Of a stretch of 43,219 nt of DNA, positions 1 through 9,476 are shown piece by piece. The DNA comes from Trebonia sp036501515 (GTDB lineage Bacteria; Actinomycetota; Actinomycetes; Streptosporangiales; Streptosporangiaceae): NCBI GenBank assembly GCA_036501515.1, contig DASYAD010000304.1:1-43219 (forward strand), written 5' to 3'. The notes beneath the pieces are model-generated. The model saw nothing but the letters and a program-made list of their open reading frames with translations. It was not told the origin of the DNA and did no database searches. The first letter of the stretch is position 1; the number at the start of each line of letters is the position of its first letter. The translations under genes and the position numbers were made by a program.

Positions 1-321
1 CCAGTTGCCCGCCAGGCGGCGCAGGCCCGTCTCGGTGACTCGCCGCTGAGCGCTCAGGTGCGCCTTGAGCGCGGTTGCCCCTGGCGCCGTCAGCCGGTAC
101 GGACGGCGGCGGTCCTCGGCTTCGAGTGCCTCGATCAGCCCGTGCGACTCCAGCCGGGCCAGCGCCTCGTACAGCGTGCCCGGGGCCAGCCTGACCCCGG
201 CGAACTCCTCGACGTCCTTAATCAGCGCATACCCGTGCCTGGGCCCGTCGGCCAGGCTGGACAAGATCAGCGTGGCCGGGCCGGCGTAGCGCCCGAACCC
301 GGTGAGCCCGGTCCCGTCATC
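1..321 (-). CDS. PadR-family transcriptional regulator (partial; start unresolved)
   Basis: The reverse strand reads FGRYAGPATLILSSLADG, then PRHGYALIKDVEEF, APGTLYEALARLE and EDRRRPYRLT. This is the winged-helix domain of PadR regulators, which sense phenolics, drugs or other ligands and usually repress a nearby exporter. The C-terminal part runs off the left edge. The frame is clean from FGRYA (codon at 295-297) onward, but no ATG, GTG or TTG lies upstream in this frame. The natural-looking ATG at 318-320 is one base out of frame. Either a rare start is used (CTG at 358-360) or there is a one-base error near 298-317. It lies downstream of RNase HII on the same strand and may overlap its end. 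The family call is firm; the N-terminus is not. Confidence 0.75.
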
Positions 322-356
322 CGGCCGTGCCCCGTCTCGCTTCGCCGGGCGGGTTG

Positions 357-992
357 TCAGAGCAGGGAGAGCTGGCCGTCGACGGCGGGGCGCTGCTGCT
401 TCTTCAGGTGCCGCCAGGCGGGCAGGTCGTCAAGGTAGGCCCAGGACAGCCGGTGGTACGGCGTCGGGCCGTGCGCGGCCAGGGCCTGCTGGTGGACCGG
501 GGCCGGGTAGCCCGCGTTGTCGGCGAAGGCGAAGCCGGGGCAGCTCTCGCCCAGCTCGGCCATCAGCGTGTCCCTGTGCACCTTGGCCAGTACGGAAGCG
601 GCCGCGACTGACACTGAGCGGAGGTCGGCCTTCACCGCCGTGCGGACGTGCCAGGGAGCGCCGATGTAATCGTGCTTGCCGTCGAGCAGGACTACGTCCG
701 GCCGCTCGGCGAGCTGGCTGAGCGCGGCCCGGGCGGCCAGCCGCAGCGCGGCGGTCATGCCGAGCGCGTCGATCTGCTCATGGCTGGCCGCGCCGATCGC
801 GTACGCCTCGACCCAGGCGGGCAGTTCCGCCGCCAGCTCGTTCCGCCGCTTGACCGTCAGCCGTTTGGAGTCGGTCAGGCCGCCCGGCGGCGCCGGGAAC
901 CCGGCCCTGACCACGGCGGCGCACACGACGACCGGGCCCGCCCACGCTCCGCGCCCGACCTCGTCGACGCCCGCGATCCTGACGGGCTTCAC
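357..992 (-). CDS. rnhB: Ribonuclease HII
   Basis: Cleaves the RNA strand of RNA-DNA hybrids and single ribonucleotides in DNA, in the cytoplasm. The 211-residue protein shows the family hallmarks: GVDEVGRG near the N-terminus (D10 and E11), LLDGK (D104) and KADLRSVSVAAASVLAK (D123), giving the DEDD metal-binding set. The GTG at 990-992 is the only start available. Upstream codons in frame (YELEREL) resemble the N-terminal helix of actinobacterial RNase HII but lack a start codon, so the protein may really begin earlier with an unusual codon. It follows thrS by about 50 bases on the same strand and is probably co-transcribed with it. Identification is secure; the exact start is moderately so. 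Confidence 0.93.
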   Translation of the reverse strand: MKPVRIAGVDEVGRGAWAGPVVVCAAVVRAGFPAPPGGLTDSKRLTVKRRNELAAELPAWVEAYAIGAASHEQIDALGMTAALRLAARAALSQLAERPDVVLLDGKHDYIGAPWHVRTAVKADLRSVSVAAASVLAKVHRDTLMAELGESCPGFAFADNAGYPAPVHQQALAAHGPTPYHRLSWAYLDDLPAWRHLKKQQRPAVDGQLSLL

Positions 993-1042
993 GGCGGCGA
1001 GCTCGCGCTCGAGCTCGTAGCCCGTCGTGTACGCGGCCGTGG

Positions 1043-3022
1043 CTACACCTGGGCGCGGGACTCGACCGCGGCGACGATCTCCTCGACCGCGTTGTCGATC
1101 GGCACGCCGTTCTGCTGGGCGCCAGAGCGGTAGCGGAAGGAAACGGCACCGGCCGCCACGTCGTCGTCGCCTGCCAGCAGCATGAACGGGATCTTCTGCT
1201 TCTGCGCGTTGCGGATCTTCTTCTGCATCCGGTCGGCGCTGTCGTCTACCTCGACCCGGATACCGCGGGCGCGCAGCCGCGCGGCCACCTCGGCCAGGTA
1301 AGGCACGTGCGCGTCGCCGATCGGGATGCCGGCTACCTGCACCGGCGCCAGCCAGGGCGGCATCGCCCCGGCGTAGTGCTCGATCAGCACGCCCATGAAC
1401 CGCTCGATCGAGCCGAACAGCGCCCGGTGAATCATGATCGGTTCCTGCCGGCTGCCGTCGGCGGCCGTGTACTCGAGACCGAACCGCTTGGGCTGGTTGA
1501 AGTCCAGCTGCACGGTCGACATCTGCCAGGTCCGGCCGATCGCGTCGCGTGCCTGGACGGAGATCTTCGGTCCGTAGAACGCGGCCCCGCCCGGGTCAGG
1601 CACCAGCTCAAGGCCCGAGTCCTCGGCCACGGCGCGCAGGGTGCTGGTCGCCGCCTCCCACTCCGCGTCCGAGCCGATGAACTTGTCCGAGTCGCCGCGA
1701 GTGGACAGCTCCAGGTAGAAGTCGTCGAGACCGTAGTCGCGCAGCAGGTCGAGTATGAAGGCGAGCACCGACTTGAGCTCGTCCTCCATCTGCTCGCGGG
1801 TGCAGTAGATGTGCGAGTCGTCCATGGTCAGGCCCCGCACCCGGGTCAGCCCGTGCACCACGCCGGACTTCTCGTAGCGGTAGACGGTGCCGAACTCGAA
1901 CAGCCGCAGCGGCAGCTCCCGGTACGACCGGCCCCGTGACCGGAAGACCAGGTTGTGCATCGGGCAGTTCATCGCCTTGAGGTAGTACTCGCTGCCCTCA
2001 AGCTCCATCGGCGGGAACATCGTGTCCGCGTAGTACGGCAGGTGCCCCGAGGTCTCGAACAGGTGCCCCTTGGTGATGTGCGGGGTGTTGACGAACGAGT
2101 AACCCGCCTCGTCGTGGCGGCGGCGCGAGTAATTCTCGAGCTCGCGCCTGATGATGCCGCCCTTGGGATGGAAGACCGGCAGGCCCGAGCCGATCTCCTC
2201 GGGGAAGGAGAACAGGTCGAGCTCGGCACCGAGCTTGCGGTGGTCGCGGCGCTCGGCCTCCTCGAGCATCTTCAGGTAGTCGTCCTGGGCGGCGCGCGAT
2301 TCCCAGGCGGTGCCGTAGATCCGCTGCAGCTGCGGGTTCTTCTCGCTGCCGCGCCAGTAGGCGCCGGCGTTGCGCATCAGCTTGAACGCGGGGATCTGCC
2401 TGGTGGACGGCACGTGCGGGCCGCGGCAGAGGTCCTTCCAGCGCAGCTCGCCGGTCTTCGCGTCCACGTTGTCGTAGATCGTCAGCACGCCCGCGCCGAC
2501 CTCAGTGGACGCCTCGTCGTCGCCCTCGGTCTTGCCCTTGATGCCGATCAGCTCGAGCTTGAACGGCTCGCTCGCGAGTTCCTCGCGCGCCTCGGCGTCG
2601 CTGACCTCGCGGCGGACGAACCGCTGGCCCTGCTTGACGATGTCCCGCATCCGCGATTCGACTGACTTCAGGTCCTCGGGAGTGAAGGCGCGGTCCACCT
2701 GGAAGTCGTAGTAGAAGCCGTTCTCGACCGGCGGGCCGATCCCCAGCTTGGCGTCGGGGAACGCCCGCTGCACGGCCTGCGCCAGCACATGCGCGGTCGA
2801 GTGCCTGATCACCGCGCGGCCGTCCGGCGAGTCGGCGGTCACCGGCTCCACCGCGTCACCGTCGGCGAGCACCCAGGCCAGGTCGCGGAGCTGACCGTTC
2901 ACCCGGGCGACAACGACGTCGCGGTCCCCGGTGAACAGCTCGCCCGCGGTAGTCCCCGTCGTCACCTCGCGCTCATTCCGCTGAGCCTGGCGGTCGAGCA
3001 CTTGGACACGGATCTGGGACAC
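1043..3022 (-). CDS. thrS: Threonyl-tRNA synthetase
   Basis: Charges tRNA-Thr with threonine, using ATP. The 659 residues show the full domain order: TGS domain (about 1-65), the HSTAH second-additional/editing domain (H74, H78, with DLCRGPH at about 198), the class II catalytic core with the zinc cysteine C353 in MNCPMHN, and the C-terminal anticodon-binding domain that begins around QVAGIPIGDAHVPYL. Length is normal for bacteria. The start is GTG at 3020-3022, preceded by GTGAGG as ribosome-binding site. The 126-base leader has no T-box features, only a 6-bp hairpin AGGTTC/GAACCT at 3060-3077. The essential housekeeping role and complete motifs make this call firm. Confidence 0.97.
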   Translation of the reverse strand: MSQIRVQVLDRQAQRNEREVTTGTTAGELFTGDRDVVVARVNGQLRDLAWVLADGDAVEPVTADSPDGRAVIRHSTAHVLAQAVQRAFPDAKLGIGPPVENGFYYDFQVDRAFTPEDLKSVESRMRDIVKQGQRFVRREVSDAEAREELASEPFKLELIGIKGKTEGDDEASTEVGAGVLTIYDNVDAKTGELRWKDLCRGPHVPSTRQIPAFKLMRNAGAYWRGSEKNPQLQRIYGTAWESRAAQDDYLKMLEEAERRDHRKLGAELDLFSFPEEIGSGLPVFHPKGGIIRRELENYSRRRHDEAGYSFVNTPHITKGHLFETSGHLPYYADTMFPPMELEGSEYYLKAMNCPMHNLVFRSRGRSYRELPLRLFEFGTVYRYEKSGVVHGLTRVRGLTMDDSHIYCTREQMEDELKSVLAFILDLLRDYGLDDFYLELSTRGDSDKFIGSDAEWEAATSTLRAVAEDSGLELVPDPGGAAFYGPKISVQARDAIGRTWQMSTVQLDFNQPKRFGLEYTAADGSRQEPIMIHRALFGSIERFMGVLIEHYAGAMPPWLAPVQVAGIPIGDAHVPYLAEVAARLRARGIRVEVDDSADRMQKKIRNAQKQKIPFMLLAGDDDVAAGAVSFRYRSGAQQNGVPIDNAVEEIVAAVESRAQV

Positions 3023-3148
3023 GGCGCTGCCTCACGTTGACGCTGGGATCGGATAACGAAGGTTCACTGGCGAACCTGGAGTTGATGCTACCCGCGTAAC
3101 GACCGCGACCCGCAGCGGAATGCCACGCGTCGCCGTCGGGGCCGTCGG

Positions 3149-3975
3149 TCAGTGGCCGGCCGTACGGTGCCTGAACAGCCAGCTGGCGGCCGACGCCGCG
3201 ACCACCAGGATGGCCGCGAAGTAGACGGCGGCCAGCAGGGCTTCGTGGCCGACCGAGGCGCCGGTCGAGGTGTGGCCCGTCCACAGCCCGCGCATCGTCT
3301 CGATCACCGGCGTGAAGGGCTGGTTGGCGGCGACCGGGCGCAGCACACGCGTCATCGTCGCGGCCGGGACGAAGGCGGTGCTCAGGTAGGGGATGAACAT
3401 CAGCGCGAAGGTGGCGCCGCTGGCCGCCTCAGGGCTGCCGACCAGCAGGCCGAAGCAGGCCGCGAGCCAGGACATCGCGAGGATGAACAGCACGATCATC
3501 GCGATCGCGGCGACCCAGGCGGGCGGCCCGCCAGTCGGCCGCCAGCCGACGGCCAGGCCCGCCCCGATCACCAGCCCGGTGGCCAGCAGGTTGCGCGCCA
3601 GGCTGGCACCGATCTGGCCGGCCAGCACCGACCAGGCCGCCATCGGCATCGACCGGAACCGGTCGACGATCCCGCTGCTCATGTCCGTGGCGACGGCGAC
3701 CGCGGTGGTGCCCGCACCGAAGCCCGCGCAGAGCACGATCAGGCCGGGCACGACGTAGTTGGCGTAGCCCTCGCCGTGCGCGTGGATCCCGGCGTTGAAC
3801 GCGCCGCCGAAGACGTAGACGAACAGCAGCATCAAGATGACCGGCAGCGCGAGCGCGGTGATGAACGCCTCGGGGTCGCGCACGGAGCGGCGCAGGCTGC
3901 GGGCGAGCATGACCCCGGTGTCGCTGAGCCAGTCAGTGCGGCGGTACACAGGCTGGTAGGTGGCGGTGGCGGCAG

Positions 3976-3979
<4 letters not shown>
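3149..3979 (-). CDS. ABC-2 type transporter permease (DrrB-like)
   Basis: Membrane subunit of an ABC exporter. The 276-residue protein has a cytoplasmic N-terminus, then six hydrophobic segments beginning at ALALPVILMLLFVYVFGG, the IVDRFRSMPM segment between helices 2 and 3 typical of ABC-2 permeases of the DrrB/drug-resistance type, and the late LRPVAANQPFTPVIETMR loop. It overlaps the 3' end of the ATPase gene by 4 bases (ATGA), so the two are translationally coupled and form one exporter. The substrate cannot be read from sequence; DrrAB relatives export antibiotics or lipids. It should follow the same TetR control as the ATPase gene. Confidence 0.9.
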
Positions 3980-4747
<768 letters not shown>

Positions 4748-4758
<11 letters not shown>

Positions 4759-4783
4759 ACGCACAAAGGTATGCTTGATACAC
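4748..4783. promoter_or_regulatory. Putative TetR operator (imperfect dyad)
   Basis: Outer arms GTGTAT (4748-4753) and ATACAC (4778-4783) enclose imperfect inner arms TCATAC and GTATGC. The dyad covers the -10, the start point and the first codons of the exporter ATPase, a position that would block transcription when bound. The divergent TetR gene begins about 95 bases away, so it is the obvious ligand-responsive binder. This is inferred from position and symmetry. Confidence 0.55.
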
Positions 4784-4794
4784 AGTTTCGTCAA
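4766..4794 (-). promoter_or_regulatory. Promoter of the ABC exporter operon, leaderless
   Basis: On the minus strand TTGACG (4789-4794) is followed by a 17-base spacer and TACCTT (4766-4771). Seven bases then separate the -10 from the ATG at 4758, so transcription should start on or beside the start codon with no ribosome-binding site. This matches the sigma-70 consensus closely. Confidence 0.65.
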
Positions 4795-4877
4795 GGCATT
4801 GCCGGCGGCGGGCCGGGCGGGGCGTTCCGGCCAGCGGGCCGCCAGCGATAACGTGGGCCTGGAGAAGGGAGCGCACC

Positions 4878-5675
4878 ATGGCAGAGCCGACGTCAGAGCA
4901 GCCCGCGCCGACGCCGCTGCCCCCGGGGCTTGACCTGCTGTGGGGCCGGCGAGAGCGCGGCAAGCGCGGCCCGCGGCCCGGCCTGTCGCCTGACGCGATC
5001 GTCGAAGCCGCGATCAAGCTGGCCGACGCCGAGGGCCTCGACGCCGTATCGATGGCGCGGGTGGCGGGCGAGCTCGGCTTCACTACGATGTCGCTCTACC
5101 GCTACGTCGCCAGCAAGGAAGAGCTCCTCCAGCTGATGTGGAACGGCAGCGCGACGGGCGCGGAGCATCTCGTCATCGAGGGCGACGACTGGCGGTCCCG
5201 GCTGAGAGCCTGGTCGGTCATCCAGCGCGACATGCTCGACCGGCACCCGTGGATCACCCAGATGCCGATGGCCGCTCCCCCGGTGGCGCCGAACTCGCTG
5301 CACTTCGTGGAGCGGGGCCTCGAGACCATGGACGGGATCCCGCTGCCCGATTCAGAGAAGATCAGGGTCATCGGCCTGATCGCCTCGTACACGCTCAGCG
5401 AGGCGCGGATGGCCGCCGACGGCAGGCGTGCGGCGATGGCCGCCATGGCGGCGGCGCAGGCGGCCGGGACGGACGATTCCGAGGGGCCGCCGGGGTGGAC
5501 GGACTTCGAGTCGCTGCTGCGCGAACTGGTCGACGAGCGCACCTACCCGCGACTGCACCGGCTGGCCTGGGCGCCCCTGGCGGGGAGCCCGCCCACCGAG
5601 CGCGAGCAGTTCCTGGAGAGCCTGGAGACCATCCTGGACGGCATTCAGGCGCTCATCGACCGCGCCGGGGGGTAA
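4878..5675 (+). CDS. TetR/AcrR-family transcriptional regulator
   Basis: DNA-binding repressor of 265 residues. The N-terminal helix-turn-helix spans about residues 35-85 (SPDAIVEAAIKLADAEG, then VAGELGFTTMSLYRYVASKEEL). The rest is a helical ligand-binding domain of the TetR_C type common beside drug exporters. A basic segment RRERGKRGPRPG precedes the HTH. GAAGGGAG just upstream supports the ATG at 4878. It is divergent from the DrrAB-type exporter, the classic arrangement for a local repressor relieved by the exported compound. The NYN gene follows 10 bases downstream and is probably co-transcribed. Family call firm; regulated target inferred. Confidence 0.9.
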   Translation: MAEPTSEQPAPTPLPPGLDLLWGRRERGKRGPRPGLSPDAIVEAAIKLADAEGLDAVSMARVAGELGFTTMSLYRYVASKEELLQLMWNGSATGAEHLVIEGDDWRSRLRAWSVIQRDMLDRHPWITQMPMAAPPVAPNSLHFVERGLETMDGIPLPDSEKIRVIGLIASYTLSEARMAADGRRAAMAAMAAAQAAGTDDSEGPPGWTDFESLLRELVDERTYPRLHRLAWAPLAGSPPTEREQFLESLETILDGIQALIDRAGG

Positions 5676-5685
5676 TACTGGCGGT

Positions 5686-6507
5686 ATGGCCACGGACATC
5701 ATTGCCCGGCTCGCGGTGCTCATCGACGCGGACAACGCCCAGCCGTCGATCACCGAGGGACTGCTCGCGGAGGTCGCCAAGTACGGCACCGCGCACGTCA
5801 AGCGCGCGTACGGGGACTGGACCGGGCCCAACCTGCGCGGCTGGAAAGACCAGCTGCTGGCCCAGTCGATTCAGCCAATCCAGCAGTTCGCGTACACCAG
5901 GGGCAAGAACGCGACCGACGCCGCGATGGTCATCGACGGGATGGACCTGCTCTACTCCGGGCGGTTCGACGGCTTCTGCATCGTCTCGAGCGACAGCGAC
6001 TTCACCCGGCTCGCGCAGCGGCTGCGCGAGTCAGGGCTGACCGTCTACGGTTTCGGCGAGCACAAGACGCCCAAGTCGTTCGTCGCCGCCTGCGACAAGT
6101 TCATCTACATCGAGAACCTGCACTTCACCGAGGAAGAAGACGACGCCGCGGCGGACAGCGCCGGCGCCAAGCCCGCCCGGCCCGCGCCCGCCAAGGCCGC
6201 GCAGCTCAAGGGAGACGCCGCCCTGGTGAGCCTGCTCCGCAACGCGGTGCAGGCCGCGTCCGACGACGACGGGTGGGCGCCGCTCGCCGCCATCGGTAAC
6301 ATCATCACCAATCAGCGGCCCGACTTCGACTCCCGCAGCTACGGCTACGGCAAGCTGAGCGACCTGATCAAGGCGACCACGCTGTTCGACATCGAGCGGC
6401 GCAGCCCCGGCGACGGCAAGCAAGCGCTGATGTACGCCAGGGAGAAGCCGCGGGCCGCGACCAGGACCGCGCGCAGCAGGAAGGCCGCGGCGCCCGCTTC
6501 AGCCTGA
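5686..6507 (+). CDS. NYN-domain/OST-HTH protein, putative RNA-binding nuclease
   Basis: The 273-residue protein has an N-terminal NYN (PIN-like) domain, residues about 8-145, with the acidic set expected of this nuclease fold: D14 and D16 in IDADN, D78 in NATDAAM, and D103/D105 in SSDSDF. A linker rich in Ala, Pro and Lys leads to an OST-HTH/LOTUS domain (about 175-252, GDAALVSLL to YGKLSDLIKA), which in known proteins binds RNA. The C-terminus is basic. ATG at 5686 starts the protein exactly at the domain edge; an in-frame extension upstream would overlap the TetR gene. Domain pairing is known in bacteria, but the physiological RNA target is unknown here. Confidence 0.88.
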   Translation: MATDIIARLAVLIDADNAQPSITEGLLAEVAKYGTAHVKRAYGDWTGPNLRGWKDQLLAQSIQPIQQFAYTRGKNATDAAMVIDGMDLLYSGRFDGFCIVSSDSDFTRLAQRLRESGLTVYGFGEHKTPKSFVAACDKFIYIENLHFTEEEDDAAADSAGAKPARPAPAKAAQLKGDAALVSLLRNAVQAASDDDGWAPLAAIGNIITNQRPDFDSRSYGYGKLSDLIKATTLFDIERRSPGDGKQALMYAREKPRAATRTARSRKAAAPASA

Positions 6508-6516
6508 CCGGGGGCT

Positions 6517-6670
6517 AGACGCTCCGCCTGACCGTTCGGCGAGACGGGGCTGCCGGACGTTCCGCCGGACCGGGCGGACGTTCCGCCCGACGACCGGCGT
6601 CCCGACGTCCCGCCTGACGACCGGCGTCCGGACGTTGCGACTGACCGGGCTGCCCAACGTTCGCGCGGGC
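6517..6670. repeat. Degenerate tandem repeat, about 26-bp unit
   Basis: The space between the NYN and DinB genes holds five to six imperfect copies of GACGTTCCGCCTGACCGG-like sequence, some extended with ACCGGCGTCC. No reading frame is supported. The repeat is convergent-intergenic, so it may be an array grown by slippage or a set of imperfect hairpins. Confidence 0.55.
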
Positions 6671-6731
6671 GGACGGTGTCAGCCGCTACCGTTCGGGATG
6701 ACTCGGGCTTTTCTGTTGTCCGTCTTTTCCG

Positions 6732-7355
6732 TTATGCGACGCGGCGGGCCCGGTAGAGGTCGCGCAGCAGTGCGATCTCTGCGCCGTGGTGCAGCACTTC
6801 CTGGTTGACCCACCAGACGATGTCGATGAAGGCCTCGCCGGCGTCGCTGCCGTAGGGGAAGGTGCTGTAACCGACCGTGTCCAGCGCGGCGTCGTCGCAG
6901 TGCACCAGCGTGCCCCGCCAGGCCTCGGTCGCCGCGACGAAGGCCGCGATCCCGCCCCGCGCGTCGCCGTGCGCCGGGTAAGTCTCCTTGGTCAGCGACC
7001 GGCTGCCTGCCGTGTAATCGGCCCGCAGCGCCAGCATTTCGCTGAGGTGGCTGAGCCGCCAGGCGATGGTGGTGACGGGCGGCGGCTGCGGCTCGGGCCC
7101 CTGGTAGCCGTCCCGCCCCCAGTCCCCCGCACCGAACAGCCGCGTCGCCCGCGGCCCGGGACCGTCCGCGTGGCGCCGGACCGACCAGGCACCGGCGACC
7201 GGAGCCCACTGGTACTCCTCGTCAGTCATCGGCTCAACCTTGACCGGCGAGCCGTTGCCGCTGTCGACCGCGGGTCCCGTCATCCGGTTGATAAGTCGCA
7301 GGCAGCCCCACTCGTACTGCTCGAGCAACGGGGCCAGGCGCGCGGGGACGTCCAT
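6732..7355 (-). CDS. DinB-family four-helix protein
   Basis: The 207-residue product has the DinB/YfiT-like fold. A first helix with LLEQYEWGCLRLI is followed by WRLSHLSEML with a conserved His and a late NQEVLHHGAEIALLRDLY motif with two more His. This triad binds a divalent metal in the superfamily, whose members include mycothiol- and bacillithiol-dependent transferases. ATG at 7353-7355 is chosen because the longer reading to 7412 adds a non-conserved Arg-rich tail and runs into the intergenic promoter area. No partner gene suggests a substrate. The actinobacterial context makes a mycothiol-dependent role possible but unproven. Confidence 0.75.
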   Translation of the reverse strand: MDVPARLAPLLEQYEWGCLRLINRMTGPAVDSGNGSPVKVEPMTDEEYQWAPVAGAWSVRRHADGPGPRATRLFGAGDWGRDGYQGPEPQPPPVTTIAWRLSHLSEMLALRADYTAGSRSLTKETYPAHGDARGGIAAFVAATEAWRGTLVHCDDAALDTVGYSTFPYGSDAGEAFIDIVWWVNQEVLHHGAEIALLRDLYRARRVA

Positions 7356-7431
7356 GGATCCATCATGCCCGACCCCGCGCGGGAAGACGGATAATCGCCG
7401 GGGTTCCCGCACACGCCTGGGGCACCGTAAC

Positions 7432-7444
7432 TACGATTAACGTA
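7432..7444. promoter_or_regulatory. Short AT-rich palindrome in the divergent promoter region
   Basis: TACG-ATTAA-CGTA lies in the only AT-rich stretch between the DinB gene (minus) and the methyltransferase gene (plus). It probably marks a promoter or a small operator. The evidence is position and symmetry only. Confidence 0.3.
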
Positions 7445-7481
7445 AATAACCGGAAAGTCGGGTTCCAGAGAAAGGGGTCGC

Positions 7482-8315
7482 GTGACTGCCAGCGTGCCGG
7501 ACGACGGGGGCGACGAGAACCTGACTCAGGGCAAGCGGCCCTTCGACCCGAGTGTGCCGAGCCCGGCCCGGATGTGGAACTACTGGGTAGGCGGCAAGGA
7601 TCACTTCGCCGCCGACCGGGCGTCCGCCGAGCAGATCGCGGAGACGATACCCTCGCTGCCCGCGCTGGCCAAGTCCGTGCGGGTGTTCCTCAAGGAGATC
7701 GTGTACAGCCTGGCGGCGGAGGACGGCATCAGGCAGTTCCTCGACATCGGCACCGGGATGCCGACCGCCGACAACACGCATGAGGTCGCGCAGCGGGCGG
7801 CACCGGAGTCGCGGATCGTCTACACCGACTACGATCCCTCGGTCCTGGCACACGCCAGGGCCCTGCTCACCAGCACGCCCGCGGGCAGGACGGACTACGT
7901 TCAGGCCGACCTCCGCGACACTGAGGCGCTGCTGAAGGCGGCCGGGGGCACACTCGACTTCGGGCAGCCGGTCGCGATCCTGCTGTTCGCCGTCTTGCAC
8001 TTCATCACGGACTCCGACGACCCGTACGGCGTCGTGCGCAAGCTGATGGCCGCCGCCGCGCCTGGCAGCTACCTGGTCATCGTGCACGCGCCGAGCGACC
8101 TGTTCCCCACCGACGCGATCGTCGAGCACACCCGGCGGTACAACGACTCGGGAGCCGAGTTCTTCCGGCCGCGCAGCCACGAGGAGGTCAGCCGGTTCTT
8201 CGACGGACTCGACCTGATTCCCCCTGGCGTCGCCACGCTGCACGACTGGCTGACGCCCCGCCAGGTTCCGGCCGGCAGCGGCCTCGCCTGGGCCGGGGTC
8301 GCACGCAAGCGCTGA
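7482..8315 (+). CDS. SAM-dependent methyltransferase, DUF574/Methyltransf_19 type
   Basis: The 277-residue protein carries the features of this actinobacteria-specific family. It has the N-terminal signature PSPARMWNYWVGGKDHFAAD, the SAM-binding motif FLDIGTGMPT, TDYDPSVLAHARALL for the acidic ribose-binding strand, and AILLFAVLHFI for motif IV. Paralogs are abundant in actinomycete genomes, but most have no known substrate. GTG at 7482 with AAAGGGG upstream sets the start. It stands alone, divergent from the DinB gene and convergent with the haemoglobin gene. Confidence 0.9.
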   Translation: MTASVPDDGGDENLTQGKRPFDPSVPSPARMWNYWVGGKDHFAADRASAEQIAETIPSLPALAKSVRVFLKEIVYSLAAEDGIRQFLDIGTGMPTADNTHEVAQRAAPESRIVYTDYDPSVLAHARALLTSTPAGRTDYVQADLRDTEALLKAAGGTLDFGQPVAILLFAVLHFITDSDDPYGVVRKLMAAAAPGSYLVIVHAPSDLFPTDAIVEHTRRYNDSGAEFFRPRSHEEVSRFFDGLDLIPPGVATLHDWLTPRQVPAGSGLAWAGVARKR

Positions 8316-8335
8316 ACGCGTTACGCCCGCTGGGG

Positions 8336-8788
8336 TTAGGCCTGCAGGCCGTCCCAGGACCAGTGCGGCAGTGGCAGGTCCGCGGGGATGTCGGTGTCAT
8401 CGGGGTGGGACAGCGCCACGGTCTCCACCGCCCAGATGATGTAACCGCGGATAGCCCCGCGGAACGCCAGGTCAGCGGGCCAGCCAGCGTCGTCGGCGGC
8501 CCGCATGAAGCAGTCGGCGAACCGGCGGCCCAGGTCGCTCATGTCGCCGTTGCCCGCGTGCAGCCGCACGAGGTAGGCCTGGTCCGCGCAGTCGGCTGAA
8601 TAGCGGGCGGGGCCGCCGAACGCTTCGGCCAGGTAGGCGGCGAGCCGGCGGGTGTGCTCCGGGTTCTGGTCCGCGTGGGAAAACGGGTGGTTGAGCTCGG
8701 GGTCGGCCAGGCAGCGCGCGTGCAGGGCCGCCGCGAAGGGCTCGAACGCCTGCTCGCCGCCCGCGTGCTCGTACAGCGTCGGTCGCAT
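8336..8788 (-). CDS. Truncated haemoglobin (group II-like)
   Basis: The 150-residue protein follows the two-over-two globin pattern. It has TLYEHAGGEQAFEPFAAALH at the A/B helices, ADPELNHPFSHAD at the CD corner, and HTRRLAAYLAEAFGGPARYS. H77 in VRLHAGNGDMS sits where the haem-binding proximal His is expected. The C-terminal helix contains RGYIIWAVETVA. It likely binds O2 or NO. The two carbonic anhydrase genes precede it on the same strand with a 91-base gap, so co-expression is possible. The haem-pocket assignment is by alignment from memory. Confidence 0.8.
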   Translation of the reverse strand: MRPTLYEHAGGEQAFEPFAAALHARCLADPELNHPFSHADQNPEHTRRLAAYLAEAFGGPARYSADCADQAYLVRLHAGNGDMSDLGRRFADCFMRAADDAGWPADLAFRGAIRGYIIWAVETVALSHPDDTDIPADLPLPHWSWDGLQA

Positions 8789-8879
8789 ATCCAGAGACTA
8801 GGCCAGGCCGGCCGGGTAGCGCAGGCTGCCCGGCTAAGCCCGGCCTGCCTGGCTAGCGCGGCCGGCGCGGCCTGGGCGG

Positions 8880-9368
8880 CTAGCGCACCTCGCCGAGGCG
8901 GCCGGTCGCCACGTCGAAGACGAACCCGCGGACGGCGTCCTTGTGCGGGATGAACGGGCTGGCTTTGATCCGCGCGATCGACTGGCGGACATCGCCGGCG
9001 GCGTCTGTGAATGCCTCGACCGCCCACGGAGGCCTGATCCCGGTGTCCGCTTCGACCGCGCCCTTGAACTCGTCCTCGGTGGTCTTCTGCATGCCGCAGT
9101 CGGTGTGGTGGATCAAGATGATCTCGGTCGTGCCGAGCAGCCGCTGGCTGATCGACAGAGACCGGATCATGTCGTCGGTGACCACGCCGCCCGCGTTGCG
9201 GATGACGTGCGCGTCGCCGCCGCTCAGGCCGAGCAGCGCGGCGATGTCCAGCCTGGAGTCCATGCACGCGACCACCGCGACGTGCCTGGCCGGGCGGCCG
9301 GGCAGCGAAGCCGTGTACGCCGCCGCGTAGGCGGCGTTATTTTCCAGGTACTCGTCAGCGACACTCAT
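8880..9368 (-). CDS. Beta-carbonic anhydrase (copy 1)
   Basis: Interconverts CO2 and bicarbonate. The 162-residue sequence has the zinc ligands C35 in ACMDSR and H88/C91 in HHTDCGM, plus the D37-R39 dyad, as in short beta-class enzymes related to Rv1284 of Mycobacterium tuberculosis. GVVTDDMIRSLSISQRLLGT forms the long active-site helix. ATG at 9366-9368 follows GGGAG at good spacing. It is the downstream member of a tandem pair of equal length; the sequences are closely similar throughout, which points to local duplication. Confidence 0.92.
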   Translation of the reverse strand: MSVADEYLENNAAYAAAYTASLPGRPARHVAVVACMDSRLDIAALLGLSGGDAHVIRNAGGVVTDDMIRSLSISQRLLGTTEIILIHHTDCGMQKTTEDEFKGAVEADTGIRPPWAVEAFTDAAGDVRQSIARIKASPFIPHKDAVRGFVFDVATGRLGEVR

Positions 9369-9476
9369 GCACAGGCTCCCGCGGCTCGTTACGTCTCCGG
9401 GGCGGAAGTTACCCGTATGGCACCTGAGTCATGCCCGGTCAACCGTGCAAATCGTGACAAATCAGCGAATTGCCGG

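Noticed and set aside
3023..3148. T-box or attenuator leader for thrS
   Set aside because: The leader is only about 125 bases, with one 6-bp hairpin and no T-box sequence or specifier-like structure.
6720..6736. Second copy of the fusion sigma promoter
   Set aside because: TTTTCCGTTAT resembles the -35 at 15250, but no GTCTCC follows at 16-17 bases and it would drive antisense of the DinB gene.
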